The notes: generated by a model from the letters alone, not told the origin. 64,000 nt of DNA from DASSQJ01 sp963773655 (GCA_963773655.1 CAVZBX010000003.1:62001-126000); one strand, 5' to 3'; positions 41,702 through 51,125 are shown, counted from the stretch's first letter. Numbers and translations are program-made.

Positions 41702-42123
41702 CGCATCCGCCCGACCGGCTGGTCGCGGGTGAGGGCGGCGATCTCGGTGGCGAAGGCGGGGTACTGCGCGGTGAGCCGTTCGCGGTCGCCGAGCTCGAAG
41801 TGCTCCGGGCGGAACGCCGGAGCGCACCAGCAGGACAGGAGGGTCCACTCGCCGAGGGTCGAGGCACCCATCCAGGTGTCACGGCGCACCAGCACCTGGG
41901 GTCGCTCCGCGCCGACGTAGTTGAGCACGCCCGAGCCGCCGCGCCGCAGCCGCAGCAGGGCCGCCGGCGCACCGGCGAGCCACTGCCAGCCCTCGTCGAC
42001 CGCCAGCCGGTGCATCGCGGAGAAGCCGTCCGGCTGGGGGGTCAGGAGCACGGTGATGGCGTTCAGCCCCTGGGTGCGCGGGCCCGCGACGAACCACGCC
42101 CCCTCCTCGGGGATCGGCTCCAT
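41698..42123 (-). CDS. Cupin superfamily protein (DUF985/cupin_5)
   Basis: 141 residues in the visible frame. The fold pattern matches the cupin_5/DUF985 family: AITVLLTPQPDGFSAMHRLAVDEGWQWLAG, then ERPQVLVRRDTWMG, and CWCAPAFRPEHFELGD. Function of the family is unknown. The sequence just upstream in the same frame (PTESAEEVVARLG) looks like the normal N-terminus but lacks a start codon. An ATG at 42202, overlapping the preceding stop as ATGA and preceded by GGAG, is one frame off. I therefore suspect a single-base indel near 42170 and a true span of 41698-42202. Confidence 0.75.
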   Translation of the reverse strand: MEPIPEEGAWFVAGPRTQGLNAITVLLTPQPDGFSAMHRLAVDEGWQWLAGAPAALLRLRRGGSGVLNYVGAERPQVLVRRDTWMGASTLGEWTLLSCWCAPAFRPEHFELGDRERLTAQYPAFATEIAALTRDQPVGRMR

Positions 42124-42198
42124 GCCGAGGCGGGCGACGACCTCCTCCGCCGACTCGGTGGGTGCGACGGCGACCCGGGAGCTCCGGCCCGGGCCGGC

Positions 42199-43582
42199 TC
42201 ATGCCTGCTCCGCCGCGGCCCGGGCGGCGGCGCCCCGCTCGCGCGCCGCGGCGAGGAGCGCGGCCTGGTCCACGCGGGTGCTGCGCCGGTCGCGGACGAC
42301 GGGGACGCCGTCGACGAGGACGTCGCGCACGTCCGCCCGCCCGGCCGCGAAGACGAGCAGGGCGTGCACGTCGTGGACCGGCGTGAGGTGCGGACGGTCG
42401 AGGTCGAGGACGACGAGGTCGGCACGCTTGCCGGGCTCGACGCTGCCGACGAGGTCGCCGATGCCGAGCGCACGGGCACCGCCCTGGGTCGCTGCCCGCA
42501 CGACCTCGTGGGCGCTCGCGACGTCGGGGCGGCCGCTGGTGAGGCGCGCGAGGAGCGCCGCCTGCCGCATCGCCTGCCACATGTCGAGGTCGTTGCTGCT
42601 CGAGCAGCCGTCGGTGCCGAGGCCGAGGACGACACCGGCGCCGCGGGTGGCGGCCCAGGGCAGCGCGCCGCTCGCCAGCTTGAGGTTGGAGCCCGGACAG
42701 TGGGCCACCGCGCCCCCGACGGCCGCCAGGAGGGCGAGGTCGTCGTCGTCGAGGTGCACGCCGTGGGCCGCGACGACCGGGAGGTCGCCGGTGAGCCAGC
42801 CGGCGTCGGCCAGGACCCCGGTCGGGGTCCGGCCGTGGCGCTGCGCGACGTCGGCGTTCTCGGCGGCGGTCTCGGACACGTGGGTGGCGAGCAGCCCGCG
42901 GGCCGGGCTGCGCGAGAGCGAGTCCCGCAGGGTGCGCGCGACCTCGGCGAGGTGCTGGGGGCTGCACGTGTACGTCGAGTGCGGCATCGCCGCCACGGGC
43001 ACCTCGGGTCCCCCGTCGCACGCCACCTGCCCGGGCCACGCCTCGAGCAGCGCGATCCGTTCCGACCACTCGAGGTGGTCCGGGCCCGGGCCGTCGAAGA
43101 AGACCGGGCCGCCGACGTGCCGCGACCCGGCGGCCACCGCACCCCGGTGTGCCGCCTCGTGGTGCACGTACATGTCGAGCTGGGTGGTGCACCCGCCGAG
43201 CAGGGACTCCAGGGCCCCGAGGGTGGCGCCGACCTCGACGGTGCCGGGGTCCATCACCGCGCCCTCCGCGGCCCAGACACGGCGGAGGAACCCGGCGAGG
43301 TCGACGTCCTCCGCCAGGCCGCGCAGCAGCGTCATCGGCAGGTGGGTGTGGAGGTTGACCAGGCCCGGCATGACGAGACAGCCGGTGGCGTCGATGACCG
43401 CGGTCGGCGTCCGGCTCCGCCGCGCGCTCCGCCGAACCCCCCTCCCGACTGCGCGCCCGGCGCTGCTCGTCGATGCTCGTGATGGCGCCGTCGTCGATGG
43501 TGATCGTGGCGTGCTCGAGGACGGTGTCGTTCTCGTCGACGGTGACGACGTAGCGGGCGCCCGCGAGGACGACGCGGCTCAC
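42199..43582 (-). pseudogene. MTA/SAH deaminase-type amidohydrolase, frameshifted
   Basis: A GTG at 43582 overlapping the upstream stop begins MSRVVLAGARYVVTVDEND, the beta-sandwich strand of the family. Near 43400 the frame breaks (GACCGCGGTC) and continues in another frame as VIDATGCLVMPGLVNLHTHLPMTLL to the stop at 42199. Metal and active-site motifs are intact: HTH, THVSETAAEN, HGVHLDDDD and GTDGCSSSNDLDMW. The pattern fits 5'-methylthioadenosine/S-adenosylhomocysteine deaminases. The longest uninterrupted piece is 390 residues (42199-43371); removing one G restores about 460. Confidence 0.82.
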
Positions 43583-44353
43583 CGGGCCGGCTCCGCGTCG
43601 GCGTCGGCGCGCGCGAGCACGAGGGCGTCGAGGACGGCGAGACGTCGGCGCTGCTCGCGCGCAGGACGTCGTCGATCTCCTCCATCGTGATCGGCTCGTC
43701 GGTGTCGGCGACGCCGGTGGCCGGGTTGACGACGAGCGAGACGGCGGCGTAGCGCAGGCCGGCCTCGAGGGCCAGCGTCACCTCCGGGACGCCGGTCATC
43801 CCCGCGACGTGGCCCCCGCGAGCCGGGCGAGGCGGATCTCGCTCCGGGTCTCGAACCGTGGGCCCTCGAACGCCGCGTAGACGCCGCCGTCGTGAGCAGC
43901 TCCCCCGCCTCGGCCGCGGCCGCCAGCAGGACTCCGCCGGACCGCGGGGTGGTAGGGCTCGAGGACGTCGGTGTGCACGACGCCCTCGGGGCCGCTGCCG
44001 TCGTGGAAGGTGAGCGGCCGCTGCTTGGTGAAGTCGATGAAGTCGTCGAGGCAGAGCAGGTCCCCGGGGCGCAGGTCGGGGTCGATCCCGCCGGTGACGT
44101 TGACCGCGACGACGTCGCGGCAGCCGAGGTCGGCGAGGGCGCGGACGTTCGCGCGGTAGTTCACCAGGTGCGGCGGCACCGCGTGCCCGGGGCCGTGCCG
44201 GGCGAGGAAGACGACCGGTAGGCCGTGCCAGGTGCCGCGGGTGACCAGGGCCGGCCCGTAGGGCGTCCCGACCGTCTCGGTCGTGGGGTCCTCCAGGGCG
44301 TCGAGGGCGTAGAAGCCGGTCCCGGCGACGATCCCGAGCGGCGCGCGCGTCAT
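43579..44353 (-). pseudogene. 5'-methylthioadenosine/-inosine phosphorylase-like, multiply frameshifted
   Basis: The N-terminal 140 residues are clean: IVAGTGFYALDAL, the phosphate/purine segment RHGPGHAVPPHLVNYRAN, VNVTGGI and DFIDFTKQRP. After EPYHPAVRR the frame shifts near 43933, returns near 43888 (GVYAAFEGPRFETRSEIRLARLAG), shifts at the C5 run 43813-43817 and continues GMTGVPEVTLALEAGLRYAAVSLVVNPATGV. It shifts once more near 43640 to reach a stop at 43579-43581 that overlaps the deaminase GTG. TACCGT (44367-44362) lies eight bases before the ATG. MTAP/MTIP enzymes cleave methylthio-nucleosides to base and methylthioribose-1-phosphate. Confidence 0.8.
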
Positions 44354-44427
44354 GGGTCGTCACGGTACCGGCCCGGTGCGCGGGGCGGGAGGGGGGCGCG
44401 GACGACGCGCGGTGGCAGGATGGGCGG

Positions 44428-45954
44428 ATGGGACGCGTGGCGGTGGCGGCGACCGGCCCGGTCTCGCTCGCCGCCGGTGAGGCGCTGGCGGCCGCCGGAG
44501 GGAACGCGGTCGACTCCGCGGTCGCGGCGGCGCTCGCGGCGATGGCCACCGAGCCGGGCATCGTCTCGCTGGGCGGCGGTGCCTTCGTCTCGGTCTGGCC
44601 CGCGGACGAGGATCCGTTCGTCATCGACGGCAACGTCGCGATGCCGGGCCGCGGGCTGCCACCGGAGGCGTTCGGCGGCGGGGTGCGCGAGGTGTACACC
44701 GAGTACGGGGGCGGCGTCACGATGTTCGCCGGACCGGGGTCGGTGGCCACGCCGGGTGCCGCCGCCGCCTGTCAGCTCGCGGTCGAGGAGCTCGGCCGGG
44801 CCCCGTGGCACGAGGTGGTCGCGCCCGCGGTCCGCGCCTGCCGCGAGGGGTACCCCATCGGCGGCGCGGCGGCCCGCTACCTCGACTTCGTCGCCGGGCC
44901 CCTGTTCGGACCGCAGGCGGAGGCCTTCGAGGTCGTCACCCGGCCCGACGGCTCGCCCCTGCGAGCCGGTGACGTCGCGACCAACATGCGCCTCGCCGAC
45001 GTCCTCGACCGGGTCGGCCACGAGGGCTCCTCGGTGCTGTCGGTGGGCGACATCGGCCGCACGATGGTGGAGCAGCTCGAGGCGGGCGGCGGCATCCTCA
45101 CCCGGCGCGACCTCGCCGAGTACGCGCCGTTGGTACGGCCGTCGGTGCGCCGCACCGTGGGGGCCTGGGACCTCGCCGTCAACCCCCCGCCGTCGGTCGG
45201 AGGGCCGATGCTCGCGGTGATGCTCGGCGAGCTGGGGCGACGGGGGGCGGTCGACTGGGGCGAGGTGATCGCCATCCAGGAGGCCGTGCTGCGGTACCGG
45301 CTCGAGGTGCACGACCACGCCACCGACCTCGACGCGGCGGGCCACGAGCTGCTGCTGTCCGTCGACCGCCACGGCCTGCCCGGGCTGCCGACGTCGGCGT
45401 CCACCGCGCACGTCTCGGCCGTCGACGCCGAGGGCAACGCGTGCGCCATCACCATGTCGGCCGGGTACGGAGCCGGGCTCACCGTTCCCGGCACGGGGAT
45501 GCTGCTCAACAACGCCCTCGGGGAGCCCGAGCTGAACAAGCGCGGCCTGCACCGGCTGGTGCCCGGCACCCGGCTGGCCTCGAACATGGCGCCGACGACC
45601 GGGCGCACCGCGGACGGGCGGGTGCTCGCCATCGGCTCGCCGGGAGCCGACCGGATCACGACGGCGCTCATGCAGGTGCTCGGCCAGGGCTGCCTCCACG
45701 GCGCCGACCTCCAGCACGCCATCGACGCGCCGCGGCTGCACGTGCGGTTCGAGGCGACCGGGGAGGCGGTGGTCGAGCACGAGTCCGACCCGGGCATCGC
45801 GGCGGCGGTGGCGGCCTGCGGGCTCGCCTCGCACGACCACGGCGAGCTGTCGATGTACTTCGGCGGGGTCGGCGCCGCGTACCGGCGCGAGGACGGCATG
45901 CTCCAGGCGGCCGGGGACCCGCGACGTGAGGCGGCGGTCGCCGTCGTCGGCTGA
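44428..45954 (+). CDS. Gamma-glutamyltransferase family protein
   Basis: 508 residues, Ntn-hydrolase fold. The large-subunit segment includes ALAAAGGNAVDSAVAAALA and PGSVATPGAAAA. The maturation site and nucleophile are T326 in SASTAHVSAVD (E. coli has NTTHYSVVD), followed by GNACAITMS and the small-subunit LNNALGE and SNMAPT. No signal peptide is visible, so a cytoplasmic location is likely, unlike classical Ggt. CAGGAT (44416-44421) six bases before the ATG suggests a leaderless message. The true substrate is open; many homologues are mis-called Ggt. Confidence 0.85.
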   Translation: MGRVAVAATGPVSLAAGEALAAAGGNAVDSAVAAALAAMATEPGIVSLGGGAFVSVWPADEDPFVIDGNVAMPGRGLPPEAFGGGVREVYTEYGGGVTMFAGPGSVATPGAAAACQLAVEELGRAPWHEVVAPAVRACREGYPIGGAAARYLDFVAGPLFGPQAEAFEVVTRPDGSPLRAGDVATNMRLADVLDRVGHEGSSVLSVGDIGRTMVEQLEAGGGILTRRDLAEYAPLVRPSVRRTVGAWDLAVNPPPSVGGPMLAVMLGELGRRGAVDWGEVIAIQEAVLRYRLEVHDHATDLDAAGHELLLSVDRHGLPGLPTSASTAHVSAVDAEGNACAITMSAGYGAGLTVPGTGMLLNNALGEPELNKRGLHRLVPGTRLASNMAPTTGRTADGRVLAIGSPGADRITTALMQVLGQGCLHGADLQHAIDAPRLHVRFEATGEAVVEHESDPGIAAAVAACGLASHDHGELSMYFGGVGAAYRREDGMLQAAGDPRREAAVAVVG

Positions 45955-45975
45955 CCCCTCCCGACCCCACCCGCC

Positions 45976-46006
45976 TCGACATTTCGGGGTGACCCCGAAA
46001 TGTCGA
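45976..46006. terminator. Bidirectional terminator, gamma-glutamyltransferase / MATE
   Basis: Perfect 14-bp arms (TCGACATTTCGGGG / CCCCGAAATGTCGA) around TGA, between convergent genes. It is less GC-rich than most hairpins here. Confidence 0.85.
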
Positions 46007-46070
46007 CATCGCACGGGAAGCCTTCCGGTGCGACGTCGACGAAGCCGTGCGTCGTCGGTCGCGAGGCGCG

Positions 46071-47426
46071 TCAGCCGATGGTCGCGCCGGTCACCAGCCA
46101 GCGGTCGGTGCGCACCCGCAGCCACATCAGGGCACCGCGCACCGACATGAACACCGTGAACCCGACCCACAGCCACGTCAGCGCGTGCGCCTGGCCCTCG
46201 GCGGAGCCGCCCTCGAGCAGCCAGTCGCCGGCCGCCCGCAGCCCGAGCGCGACGGGGAGGTAGGCCGCGAGGGTGACGAGCATCGCCCGCGCCAGCCACG
46301 GGCCGTCGCCCGCCCCGATGAGCACGCCGTCGGCGACGAAGACGAACCCGGAGAGCGGCTGGGAGAGGCCGACGACGACCAGCCCCGCCGCGATGGCCGA
46401 CTGCACCGCGGGGTCGGGCGTGAACAGGGCGCCGACCCACGGGTGGACGACGAGCACGACGAGCCCGAGGACGATGCCGACCACCACGCCCCAGCGGAGC
46501 ATCAGGCCGGTGGCGGACCGGGTGGTGTCGACGTCGCCCGCGCCGAGGGTCCTGCCGGTGATGGCCTGACCGGCGATGGCGATGGCGTCGAGCGCGAAGG
46601 CGAGGAAGCTCCAGATCGTGGCGGTGACCTGGTAGGCGGCGAGGGGCACGTCGCCGAGACCGGCGGCCACCCAGGTGGTGAGGACGAGGACCGCGCGTAG
46701 CGCCAGGGTGCGGACGAGGAGCGGCACGCCGCCGCGGGCGGCGGCGAGCACGCGACCCGGGTGGGCGCGCAGCGTGACCTGCTCGCGCGCCGCCTCGCGG
46801 ACGATCACCGTGACGAGGGCCGCAGCCATCCCCGTCTGGGCGATGACGGTGCCCCACGCGGACCCGGCGATGCCCCAGCCGAGCCCGTGGACGAACCAGA
46901 CGCTGAGGGCGATGTTGGCGGAGAAGCCGGTCACCGCGGCGACGAGCGGGGTGCGGGTGTCCTGGAGGCCGCGCAGGACGCCGGTGGTGGCGAGCACGAC
47001 GAGCATGGCCGGGACGCCGAGGGCGGAGATGCGCAGGTAGGTGGTGGCCTGGTCGAGGACGGCCTCGCTGGCGCCGAAGACCCCGGCGAGGGGCCGGGCG
47101 CCGAGGGCCACCGCCGTGGTGGTGACGACGCCGAGCACGACCGCGAGCCAGGTGCCGTCGATGCCCGCCGTGATCGCCCCCGCCCGCGACCCGGACCCGA
47201 GCTGGCGGGCGACGACGGCCGTGGTGCCGTACGCGAGGAAGACGAAGACGTTGACACCGGTGAGCAGGACGGCGCTGGCCACCCCGAGGCCGGCGAGGGG
47301 GGCCACGCCCAGGCGTCCGACGATGGCCGAGTCGGCCAGGAGGAAGAGCGGCTCGGCGACGAGGGCGAGGAACGCCGGGACCGCGAGGCGGAGCACCTCG
47401 CGGTGCTGGCCCGGGGGTGTCGTCAC
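46071..47426 (-). CDS. MATE-family efflux protein (DinF-like)
   Basis: 451 residues with about twelve transmembrane helices in two pseudo-repeats (LRLAVPAFLALVAEPLFLLADSAIVGRLG in the first half and GGVPLLVRTLALRAVLVL in the second). MATE proteins export cationic drugs or metabolites by sodium or proton antiport. The GTG at 47426 is chosen because GGGAGAG lies eight bases upstream. In Streptomyces a MATE gene sits between rplI and dnaB; here one is 4.2 kb from dnaB, but in the opposite orientation. Confidence 0.88.
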   Translation of the reverse strand: MTTPPGQHREVLRLAVPAFLALVAEPLFLLADSAIVGRLGVAPLAGLGVASAVLLTGVNVFVFLAYGTTAVVARQLGSGSRAGAITAGIDGTWLAVVLGVVTTTAVALGARPLAGVFGASEAVLDQATTYLRISALGVPAMLVVLATTGVLRGLQDTRTPLVAAVTGFSANIALSVWFVHGLGWGIAGSAWGTVIAQTGMAAALVTVIVREAAREQVTLRAHPGRVLAAARGGVPLLVRTLALRAVLVLTTWVAAGLGDVPLAAYQVTATIWSFLAFALDAIAIAGQAITGRTLGAGDVDTTRSATGLMLRWGVVVGIVLGLVVLVVHPWVGALFTPDPAVQSAIAAGLVVVGLSQPLSGFVFVADGVLIGAGDGPWLARAMLVTLAAYLPVALGLRAAGDWLLEGGSAEGQAHALTWLWVGFTVFMSVRGALMWLRVRTDRWLVTGATIG

Positions 47427-47558
47427 GGTCGGCACTCTCCCAGAGTGCGGCGCCAGGTGGCCGTGACCGGGCAGGCGCGGCGGCCGCGACCGGCAGGTCG
47501 CGCAGCACGCCGGGCGGTGTGCGTTGCGCACGCGTGGTGCGCCGTGTTGCATGACCGC
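47427..47558. promoter_or_regulatory. Divergent promoter region, MATE / GH16 lipoprotein
   Basis: For the plus-strand gene, TTGCGC (47524-47529) and TTGCAT (47547-47552) are 17 bases apart, and the ATG follows six bases after the -10, a leaderless layout. No ribosome binding site precedes that ATG. Confidence 0.5.
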
Positions 47559-48791
47559 ATGGAACGGCGCCGATTCCTCACCCTCGCCGGCGGAGCCGCG
47601 GTCGTGGCCGGACTCGGCGGCTGTACCGCGAGGGACGAGGCGCCGTCCCCGGACTCCGCCTCCTCGCCGGCCCGGCCGTCACGGGGCGGCACCGCGTCGC
47701 CCACCTCGTCGGGCGTCCCCGTCGCGCCCCACACGGTGACGAGCATCGCCGGCGACGCGTCGGCGACGGTGTCCTTCCACGACGACGCCGAGGCGGCGCC
47801 GGGCTCCGTCACGCACTACCTCGTGACGCCCTACGACGGGACGACTGCGCTGCCGGCGACCGCGGTGGCCGCCGGCGAGGTCGCCCGCGTCAAGGGCTCG
47901 TCAGGGCGCACGGCTCTGCGTGTCCGCGTCGACGGGCTGGCCAACGACACGGCGTACACGTTCACGGTGAGGGCGGGGAGCTCCCGCGGCGACAGCGACG
48001 AGTCGGTGCCGTCCGGGGAGAACACACCCATGTCAGGGCTGGTGTTCGGCGACGACTTCAACGGCCCGGCCGGGGCCGCACCCGACCCCGAGTGGTGGGT
48101 CTACGACCGGTGCGGGTACCTCGCCCAGGACGAGGTCCAGTGGTACACGCCCTCGAACTGCGTGCTCGACGGCTCCGGGAGCCTCCGCCTGACCGCGGAG
48201 CACGTCGACACCTCCGGCCCGCGGTACCCGTCCGACCCCGAGTACCCCGGCGTCGTCACGCAGCCATGGAGATCTGGGGCGTGCCAGTCGAACACGCGCA
48301 CGTTCGCCCCGTCGCCCGGGAACGCCCTGACCTTCGAGGCCCGTCAGCGTGTCTGTCCGAACGCGGGGACGGGCTTCTGGCCCGGGCTGTTCTGGCTCCA
48401 GGGCCAGGACTACCTCGAGACGTGGAAGACCGACCCGGTCCAAGAGGGGTGGGACGCCGCCGGGAAGGCCGAGATCGACGTGGCCGAGTGGTACCTGAGC
48501 GGGAGCCCGGACTCCTACGGCAACGTCTCGTGGGCCGGGACGAACGAGCAGACCAGCGTCCGTGCGTCGGGCCTGTCCACGTCGATGCACACCTACCAGG
48601 CGATCTGGACACCGGGTTCCCGCGTGCTGTTCACGCGCGACGGGGTGACCACGGCCATCCACACCGGTCAGGTTCCCGGGGCTGGTGCGCAGCTCTTCCT
48701 GCTGCTCTACCTGCAGATGCTGTCAGGGGGTCCGACGGCTACGGAGAGCTGCCTCGTGGACCACGTGCGCGTCTTCGAGCGACCCGCCTGA
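47559..48791 (+). CDS. GH16-family glycoside hydrolase lipoprotein with fibronectin III domain
   Basis: 410 residues. The N-terminus RRRFLTLAGGAAVVAGLGGC is a lipoprotein signal (C22), possibly twin-arginine type. A Ser/Pro linker leads to a fibronectin type III domain (about 55-155) and a GH16 beta-sandwich (about 160-410). Its catalytic motif E305-I-D-V-A-E310 matches ExDxxE. GH16 enzymes hydrolyse beta-1,3/1,4-glucans or related galactans. The family signature is weaker than in the 54-58 kb protein, and substrate is unknown. It stands alone, without the LacI operator found at the later locus. Confidence 0.82.
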   Translation: MERRRFLTLAGGAAVVAGLGGCTARDEAPSPDSASSPARPSRGGTASPTSSGVPVAPHTVTSIAGDASATVSFHDDAEAAPGSVTHYLVTPYDGTTALPATAVAAGEVARVKGSSGRTALRVRVDGLANDTAYTFTVRAGSSRGDSDESVPSGENTPMSGLVFGDDFNGPAGAAPDPEWWVYDRCGYLAQDEVQWYTPSNCVLDGSGSLRLTAEHVDTSGPRYPSDPEYPGVVTQPWRSGACQSNTRTFAPSPGNALTFEARQRVCPNAGTGFWPGLFWLQGQDYLETWKTDPVQEGWDAAGKAEIDVAEWYLSGSPDSYGNVSWAGTNEQTSVRASGLSTSMHTYQAIWTPGSRVLFTRDGVTTAIHTGQVPGAGAQLFLLLYLQMLSGGPTATESCLVDHVRVFERPA

Positions 48792-48826
48792 CCACGTCGT
48801 GGGCTGCCCGGTCCGCGGCGACCGGG

Positions 48827-49444
48827 TCAGAGGTGCTTGAGCGCCTCGCGCCGGGAGAGCCCGGCCAGGCGGTCCTCCCGGGAGGCGACGTAGGACCGCA
48901 CCCAGGCCGGGTCGGTGCGCGCGTACTGGCGCAGCGCCCAGCCGACCGCCTTCCGGACGAAGACCTCACGCCCGTACGGGCTGTCCTCCAGGTTGGCGTC
49001 GAGCACCTCCTCGAGGAACGCGGTGTCGGTCGCGTCACGGTGGCCGAGCTGGGCCAGGAGCGCCGCGCGGCGCAGCCACAGGTCGTCCGCGGTCGCCCAC
49101 GTCCGGACCACCGGCGTCGCCGCCTCCCGGTGCCCGAGCAGCACCGCCCCGACCCGCTCACCGGCGACGGGGTCGACCAGGTCCCACCAGGCGCCGGTCA
49201 CGACGAGGTGGCGGTAGAGGTCGAGGGCGTCGACGTCCTGCCAGGGCCGGGCCACGCGGTGCCGGGTCAGGGCGATGGCGGCGTAGCGCTCCTCGCGGAA
49301 CCGGGCACCGTCCCACAGCTCGCGGACGGTGGCCTCCCACTCGGGCCGGGTGGTGGGCACCAGGCGCACGTTCCCGAGCACCGGCCGCAGCACCCGCTTC
49401 AGCTCCGGCGCGGTGATGCCGCGGTACGGCATCGCCGACTTCAT
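48827..49444 (-). CDS. AlkD-like DNA alkylation repair protein (N-terminus uncertain)
   Basis: 205 residues from the first ATG. The helical-repeat pattern of the DNA alkylation repair (AlkC/AlkD) family is clear: YMKSAMPYRGI, RELWDGARFREERYAAIAL, WDLVDPVAGERVG, LWLRRAALLAQL, and FVRKAVGWALRQYARTDPAWVRSYV. It would remove alkylated bases. In-frame sequence before the ATG (LVPAVRSALAEAGDPERAIAQQAY) also looks like family N-terminus, yet no ATG, GTG or TTG occurs before the upstream stop at 49559. The start may be CTG at 49516, or an indel hides it. Confidence 0.75.
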   Translation of the reverse strand: MKSAMPYRGITAPELKRVLRPVLGNVRLVPTTRPEWEATVRELWDGARFREERYAAIALTRHRVARPWQDVDALDLYRHLVVTGAWWDLVDPVAGERVGAVLLGHREAATPVVRTWATADDLWLRRAALLAQLGHRDATDTAFLEEVLDANLEDSPYGREVFVRKAVGWALRQYARTDPAWVRSYVASREDRLAGLSRREALKHL

Positions 49445-49558
49445 GTAGGCCTGCTGCGCGATGGCGCGCTCGGGGTCGCCCGCCTCCGCCAGGGCTGACC
49501 GTACGGCCGGGACCAGCGGTGTCGACCCCGCTCCGGCGCTCTCGCGACCGTCCCTACC

Positions 49559-50785
49559 TCACGCGAGCCCGAGATGGCGGGCCTCCTCCCAGAGCTCCTC
49601 GCGCACGTCCGGGTGCGCCGCGTCGCGGATGATGTGGCGGCACTGCGCCTGCTGGTCGTAACCCCACAGCTCGGCCACGCCGTTCTCGGTGACGATGGCG
49701 CTCTGCTGGAAGCTCGTGACCGGCTCGTCGACGAGCGGGACGACGGTCGAGACGTCGGCACGCGGGTGCCACGACCGCAGGGCGATGAACGACTGGCCGC
49801 CGGAGGAGTGCAGGGCGCCGACGATGAAGTCGGTCTGGCCGCCGAAGCCGGAGTAGATGCGCGCGTTGATCCGGGAGGCGTTCGCCTGGCCGAACAGGTC
49901 GACCTCGAGCGCGGTGTTGACCGAGGTCATGAACCGCTGCTGGGCGATGAGGCCGGGGTCGTTCGTGTGCTCGGTGCGCATCATCCGCACCCGGTGGTTG
50001 CCGTCGAGCCAGTCGTAGAGCTCCCGGGACCCGAAGAGGAACGACGCCGTGAGCGGGTGCTGGGGCTCGAGCGCGCCCACCCGGTCGAGGGCGAGCACGC
50101 CGTCGGAGAACATCTCGGTCCAGATGCGCAGCCCGCGGCGGCCGGTGAGGGCGTTGAGGGTCGCGTCGGGGACCGCGCCGATCCCCATCTGCAGGGTGGC
50201 GCCGTCCGAGACCCGGCTGGCGACCCGTTCGCCGATGGCCCGGCTGTCCTCGTCCGGGGGGAGCGGGTCGTGGCTGGGCAGGGGGGTGGAGACCTCGATC
50301 GCCATGTCGACGGCCTCGACCGGCACCTGGGCGTCGCCGAAGGTGTACGGCATCTGGTCGTTGATGACCGCGACGACCCGGCCGGAGCGCTGCCGGCAGC
50401 CCTCGATGGCCGCCGGCAGGACGTTCACCTCGACGCCGAGCGACAGCATCCCGTCGCGCGGCGGCGCGCAGTGCACGACGGTGACGTCGGGAGGAAGACG
50501 GCGCCGCAGGAGGACCGGGACGAGCGAGAGCCGGCTCGGCACGTACGAGAGGTTGGGGTGCCTGCGCATCCCGGCCCCGACGAAGCAGGTCTCGGCGACC
50601 ACGCCGTCGCGGTCGGGGATGCCCGGCGGCGCGTTGAGCGCGTGGATGACGTACGTGTCCTTGTTCTCGTCCAGCGCCCGGACCGCCTCCCACGGAACCG
50701 CCATGTTGCCCGAGACCACGACCCGGGGCCGGCCGGGGAGGGCGGCGAAGAAACGACCCAGCTGCTCGACGCTCATGCTCCGCAT
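49559..50785 (-). CDS. Acetyl-CoA hydrolase/CoA-transferase family protein
   Basis: 408 residues. Both CoA-transferase halves are present: VVVSGNMAVPWEAV and HCAPPRDGMLSLG in the first, and MGIGAVPDATLNALTGRRGL, FGGQTDFIVGALHSSGGQSFIAL and the glutamate-bearing IVTENGVAELWG in the second. Relatives are acetyl-CoA hydrolases, succinyl-CoA:acetate or 4-hydroxybutyrate CoA-transferases; context does not decide. CATGAT (50797-50792) ends six bases before the ATG of MRSMSVEQLG, suggesting a leaderless start. Confidence 0.87.
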   Translation of the reverse strand: MRSMSVEQLGRFFAALPGRPRVVVSGNMAVPWEAVRALDENKDTYVIHALNAPPGIPDRDGVVAETCFVGAGMRRHPNLSYVPSRLSLVPVLLRRRLPPDVTVVHCAPPRDGMLSLGVEVNVLPAAIEGCRQRSGRVVAVINDQMPYTFGDAQVPVEAVDMAIEVSTPLPSHDPLPPDEDSRAIGERVASRVSDGATLQMGIGAVPDATLNALTGRRGLRIWTEMFSDGVLALDRVGALEPQHPLTASFLFGSRELYDWLDGNHRVRMMRTEHTNDPGLIAQQRFMTSVNTALEVDLFGQANASRINARIYSGFGGQTDFIVGALHSSGGQSFIALRSWHPRADVSTVVPLVDEPVTSFQQSAIVTENGVAELWGYDQQAQCRHIIRDAAHPDVREELWEEARHLGLA

Positions 50786-50849
50786 GCCCCCATCATGGCG
50801 CGAGGACGGGCACGCCTCGACCAAGGCTCGACTGACCTACCGTTGGGGC

Positions 50850-51125
50850 ATGTGCCGCAACATCCGCCAGCTCCACAACTTCGAGCCCCCGGCCACCACC
50901 GACGAGGTGCGCGCCGCAGCACTGCAGTACGTGCGGAAGGTGAGCGGCTCGACCCGCCCGTCGAGGGCCAACGAGGAGGCCTTCGACCGGGCGGTCGACG
51001 AGGTGGCCGAGGCGACCCGGCGGCTGATCCAGGCCCTCGTCACCAGCGCGCCCCCCAAGGACCGCGAGGTCGAGGCGGCGCGGGCCCGGGCGCGGGCCGC
51101 GGATCGCTACGGCCGGGGCGCCTGA
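50850..51125 (+). CDS. DUF2277 family protein
   Basis: 91 residues starting MCRNIRQLHNFEPPATTDEV, the family hallmark, with YVRKVSGSTRPSRANEEAF and a charged C-terminal helix. Function unknown. TACCGT (50838-50843) lies exactly six bases before the ATG, with no ribosome binding site, so the gene is probably leaderless. It is divergent from the CoA-transferase gene with only 64 bases between start codons. Confidence 0.9.
   Translation: MCRNIRQLHNFEPPATTDEVRAAALQYVRKVSGSTRPSRANEEAFDRAVDEVAEATRRLIQALVTSAPPKDREVEAARARARAADRYGRGA

Noticed and set aside
41110..43940. Programmed ribosomal frameshifting in the damaged operon
   Set aside because: About seven breaks of both signs in four genes, without slippery sites or a shared signal, cannot be programmed events.
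44350..47508. 1052-codon minus-strand frame opposite the gamma-glutamyltransferase gene
   Set aside because: It spans two real genes and their terminator in antisense or a wrong frame and has only Arg/Pro/Gly-rich low-complexity sequence.
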